From positions 15,252,164-15,316,163 of the forward strand of contig CM049315.1 of the NCBI GenBank assembly GCA_026874595.1: a stretch of DNA of 64,000 nt, read 5' to 3'. Below are positions 62,801 through 64,000 of the stretch, piece after piece. The stretch's first letter is position 1, and each line of letters starts with the position of its first letter. A program made the translations under genes and the position numbers. The notes beneath the pieces were generated by a model. That model was not told the origin of the DNA. It ran no database searches and saw nothing but the letters and a program-made list of their open reading frames with translations. The DNA is from Sipunculus nudus. Its lineage: Eukaryota > Annelida > Sipuncula > Golfingiida > Sipunculidae.

Positions 62801-63756
62801 TTTTTATAACCTTAATTTCCTGTTCTACCTTTTTAGTGCAACCTTTTTATTACCTTTATTTCCTTTTCTTTTATTTTTTTCAGTGTCCCCTTTACATTAG
62901 CTTTTTTCCCCCTTTCTATCATTTTTGTCATTGCCCCCTTTTCATTTCTTTTATTTGTTTTTCTATCTTTTTTTTCAGTGCCTCCTTTTCAATACTTTAT
63001 TTGCTTTTCTATCATTTTTAAGTGCCCCTATTTCATTAGCTTTTTTTCTTTTTCTATCATTTTGGTCAGTTCCTTCTTTGCATTACCTTTATTTCCTTTC
63101 TCTCATTTTAGTCAGTGTCTCCTTTTCATTACCTTCATTTCGTTTTCTACCATTTTTTCAGTGGCCCCTTTTCATTATCTTTATTTCCTTTTCTACCTTT
63201 TTTTCAGTGTCCCCTTCGCATTAGCTTTTTTTTCTTTTTTTTCTATTTTTTCCAGTGCCCTCTTTGCATTACCTTTATTTCCTTTTCTCTCATTTTTGTC
63301 AGTTTCCCCTTTTAATTTCCTTAATATCCTGTTCTATCTTTTTTTCAGTGCAACCTTTTTATTACCTTCATTTCCCCTTTCTTTTATTTTTTTCAGTGCC
63401 CCCTTCGCATTACCTTTATTTTCCTTTTCTATCATTTTTATCAGTGCCCCTTTGCAGTTCCTTTATTTCCTTTTTTTTTCATTTTTGTCAGTGCCCCCTT
63501 TTCATTACCTATATTTCCTGTTTTATCATTTTTACAGTGTCCGCTTTGTAGTACCTTTATTTCCTTGGAGCGTGTCTATTTGGCCCATGCTGACGGTTCC
63601 TGAGAGGAAGGTCGCCTCATCTGACTTCCCGGGAAACTCATACCCGAACCGTACCTTGTCGTGCTGGTAGGTGGTCCGGATCTCTCCGTCTTCGTAGTTA
63701 AACATGACGTAACTGTTTGACGCGTCTGATATGATAACCATTTGATAGGTGCTTCC
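42668..63756 (-). CDS. Transmembrane mucin-like protein (NIDO-AMOP-VWD-EGF-SEA), 3' 23 exons
   Basis: Probable cell-surface glycoprotein of the MUC4-like/mucin-like group, 5' end outside the window. Exons in transcript order: 63756-63555, 61690-61422, 60310-60058, 59440-59198, 58828-58697, 56902-56708, 56396-56151, 55251-55047, 54623-54454, 54133-53972, 53592-53470, 52944-52819, 52367-52257, 51794-51672, 51315-51061, 50681-50649, 50168-50062, 49473-49415, 48680-48571, 48196-48125, 44404-44311, 43628-43441, 42744-42668. Every phase joins; total 3555 nt, 1184 aa plus TGA. Domains (window residue numbers): NIDO end 1-67, AMOP ~68-241, VWD ~242-513, cadherin-like ~515-630, EGF-type ~615-938, SEA ~951-1065, EGF ~1072-1107, helix ~1121-1145, short cytoplasmic tail. 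Signal peptide and any Ser/Thr-rich region would be upstream. Confidence 0.92.
43806..43862. repeat. (AT)n microsatellite
   Basis: AT tract in the intron between the last EGF and transmembrane exons of the mucin-like gene. Confidence 0.95.
43990..44290. repeat. Candidate dispersed repeat with TGACCTTTGACC and terminal hairpin
   Basis: Contains GGGCACCGCAAAGCGGAGCA, CCTTGACCTTTGACCCTGTG (a hexamer repeat like nuclear-receptor half-sites), a GACGGACGGACAAACGGACG run and a hairpin TCGCAA-CTTTG-TTGCGA near 44260. This combination looks like a dispersed non-coding repeat; the family was not identified. Confidence 0.45.
44405..45432 (-). other. Distal intron part beside the array, nothing recognised
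   Basis: Intron of the mucin-like gene between the array and the exon at 44311-44404. No element or gene identified. Confidence 0.5.
45433..48160 (-). repeat. ~36-bp minisatellite seeded on an exon/5' splice-site junction
   Basis: Roughly 75 units of 35-37 bp. In the sense direction of the mucin-like gene a typical unit reads CTCAGTAAGTACGAAAATAA followed by AGTTGAAAAATGGCACA. The unit therefore contains a GTAAGT donor and AATAAA. The first unit overlaps the last ~34 bases of the exon at 48125-48196. The part nearest the exon (about 47033-48060) has a higher-order period of about 141 bp; the distal half is more irregular. Long plus-strand open frames here are by-products of the repeat period. 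Confidence 0.92.
48125..48196 (-). CDS. Mucin-like gene: 72-bp exon at the edge of the 36-bp array
   Basis: Acceptor TTGTTCCAG, donor CTCA|GTAAGT. It encodes [18 protein letters not shown] and ends DNGTL. The last ~34 bases are homologous to the array that fills the following intron, so the authentic splice site is simply the first of many copies. It joins the exon at 44404 in phase 1, giving continuous sequence into an EGF-like module. NIT and NGT are possible glycosylation sites. Confidence 0.82.
48571..50681 (-). CDS. Mucin-like gene: linker and SEA-like domain (four exons)
   Basis: Exons 50681-50649 (33 bases, a Thr/Pro linker), 50168-50062, 49473-49415 and 48680-48571. The SEA pattern is [34 protein letters not shown], then [18 protein letters not shown] sits where self-cleaving SEA domains have GSVVV, the G/S bond being cut in known members; whether this variant cleaves is unknown. 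The next exon (48125-48196) completes the domain. Confidence 0.82.
49961..50037. repeat. Short minisatellite, three units
   Basis: Three ~27-bp units of ACATGTAGTGTACTTCAAGA, in the mucin-like intron beginning 25 bp from the donor of exon 50062-50168. Confidence 0.85.
51061..54133 (-). CDS. Mucin-like gene: EGF-like repeats (six exons)
   Basis: Exons 54133-53972, 53592-53470, 52944-52819, 52367-52257, 51794-51672 and 51315-51061, all of phase 1-1, the symmetrical arrangement typical of shuffled EGF modules. Calcium-binding starts DINEC, DIDEC and NKNEC are clear, each with the Tyr/Phe-x-C-x-C core. The last exon carries a CNCGENV...[13 protein letters not shown] module followed by an NVNEC EGF. 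The fourth ([11 protein letters not shown]) lacks the calcium-binding start. Confidence 0.92.
51525..51561. repeat. (AT)n microsatellite
   Basis: AT tract in an intron between two EGF exons. Confidence 0.95.
53776..53838. repeat. (AT)n microsatellite
   Basis: AT tract of about 60 bases in an intron between two EGF exons. Confidence 0.95.
54454..55251 (-). CDS. Mucin-like gene: cadherin/Ig-like domain and first Cys module
   Basis: Exons 55251-55047 and 54623-54454. [30 protein letters not shown] and FIAKDNRGG form a beta-sandwich pattern with the Asp-Pro-Asp-Gly motif seen in cadherin-like repeats. The second exon then gives [12 protein letters not shown] and CACETGYEG, an EGF-like module. 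Phases 2 then 1 join. Confidence 0.82.
55252..56150 (-). other. Mucin-like intron, nothing recognised
   Basis: 0.9-kb intron with short chance frames only. Confidence 0.5.
56151..59440 (-). CDS. Mucin-like gene: VWD domain (four exons)
   Basis: Exons 59440-59198, 58828-58697, 56902-56708 and 56396-56151. The start [18 protein letters not shown] is the VWD opening and includes GDPH, known as an autoproteolytic site (Asp-Pro bond) in several mucins. Later parts are [22 protein letters not shown] and IFQNFGQTW, then [14 protein letters not shown]. In the first exon a donor AACG|GTAAAC was chosen because it keeps phase with the next exon; the frame stays open beyond it, so retention is possible. 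Confidence 0.9.
56903..58696 (-). other. Mucin-like intron within the VWD region, nothing recognised
   Basis: 1.8-kb intron; no element boundary or coding remnant identified. Confidence 0.5.
60058..61690 (-). CDS. Mucin-like gene: AMOP domain (two exons)
   Basis: Exons 61690-61422 and 60310-60058. The first has CLTWLAGSV and [18 protein letters not shown], the AMOP signature. The second has [30 protein letters not shown] and [15 protein letters not shown], completing the Cys-rich domain. AMOP is an extracellular module found next to NIDO and VWD in MUC4-type proteins. Splice sites are AG/GT, phases 1 then 0. Confidence 0.9.
60311..61421 (-). other. Mucin-like intron within the AMOP domain, simple repeats
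   Basis: Holds an ATC-rich trinucleotide stretch (about 60340-60600), a run of about 21 C (near 60703-60723) and a run of about 20 T (near 61080-61100). No gene. Confidence 0.6.
62103..63569 (-). repeat. ~47-bp minisatellite seeded on the NIDO exon/5' splice-site junction
   Basis: About 30 units. In the sense direction of the gene a unit reads GGAAATAAAGGTAATG then CAAAGGGGGCACTGACAAAA then ATGATAGAAAA. Its AAAG|GTAATG matches the exon end AAAG|GTACTA, and the array runs into the exon's last ~13 bases. Each unit also contains AATAAA just before the donor. A block of about 505 bp is duplicated (near 62430-62560 and 62935-63065). Plus-strand Phe/Ser/Pro-rich frames are repeat by-products. Confidence 0.9.
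63555..63756 (-). CDS. Mucin-like gene: NIDO domain exon
   Basis: Acceptor TTGTTACAG. The 67 codons contain [20 protein letters not shown] and RFGYEFPG, the nidogen-type NIDO pattern. The exon ends in GGAAATAAAG with donor GTACTA, which is weak. Its last ~13 bases and donor are homologous to the unit of the intronic array that follows. The previous exon lies outside the window, but the entry phase is 0. Confidence 0.85.
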
Positions 63757-63942
63757 CTGTAACAACAACACATTTTGTTATGCTTTTACTACCCTTTCTA
63801 TTGTACTGATATTGTAATTATTATATGTTGTGTTGATATTCAAACAGTAATACATGGCCTTCATGGTGTCATTCACGAAAGGATAATAATGCAATATTGA
63901 GCTATTGTATTCATTAAACATGCACGCGCACACAGCCATATT

Positions 63943-63963
63943 GTATGTATGTATGTATGTATG

Positions 63964-64000
<37 letters not shown>
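63943..64000. repeat. (TATG)n-(AT)n compound microsatellite at the window end
   Basis: TATG repeats pass into AT repeats that run to the window edge, inside the intron upstream of the NIDO exon. Confidence 0.95.

Noticed and set aside
62107-63670. Long plus-strand frames rich in Phe, Ser and Pro (up to 230 codons)
   Set aside because: They are translations of the 47-bp minisatellite in several frames, antisense to a supported exon.

Overview
The window is animal genomic DNA with intron-rich genes, many (AT)n tracts and much transposon debris. Gene content (a metazoan chitin synthase and a transmembrane NIDO-AMOP-VWD-EGF-SEA mucin-like protein) and repeat style suggest a lophotrochozoan, most likely a mollusc. 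That assignment is inference; no species can be named from the sequence.

Layout. 1-5400: decayed LTR retrotransposon on the minus strand (gag, protease, integrase, reverse transcriptase, then its upstream LTR), cut by the window start. 5401-15988: no host gene seen; a diverged ~600-bp direct repeat, a solo LTR (9133-9921), a tRNA-like SINE head, an L1-like LINE fragment and an 867-bp TTAA-flanked inverted-repeat element. 15989-34202: chitin synthase on the plus strand, 17 coding exons whose phases all join and sum to 3999 nt (1332 aa). Its introns hold a LINE fragment, a solo LTR with an internal minisatellite, two terminal-inverted-repeat elements (one with a perfect 8-bp duplication) and GGTGGCGCCACC tandem repeats. 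34203-42667: repeat-rich DNA between the convergent genes, with a pogo-like element carrying a nested solo LTR (perfect 5-bp duplication) and a near-perfect 2.1-kb tandem duplication. 42668-63756: mucin-like gene on the minus strand, 23 exons in the window (3555 nt, 1184 aa plus stop). Its 5' end lies beyond the window.

The most unusual signal is in the mucin-like gene. Two introns are largely filled by minisatellites that begin exactly at the upstream exon's 5' splice site. One (45433-48160) has ~36-bp units, the other (62103-63569) ~47-bp units. In both, the unit copies the last bases of the exon plus the splice donor, and each typical unit also carries an AATAAA hexamer in the sense direction. 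The gene thus contains on the order of a hundred paired 5'-splice-site and poly(A)-signal motifs in two separate arrays.

The two host genes may both act at an epithelial or cuticular surface (chitin made at the plasma membrane; a tethered mucin-like glycoprotein), but nothing here shows joint regulation. Exon calls were made by eye from splice consensus, phase continuity and family motifs, without alignments or transcripts.
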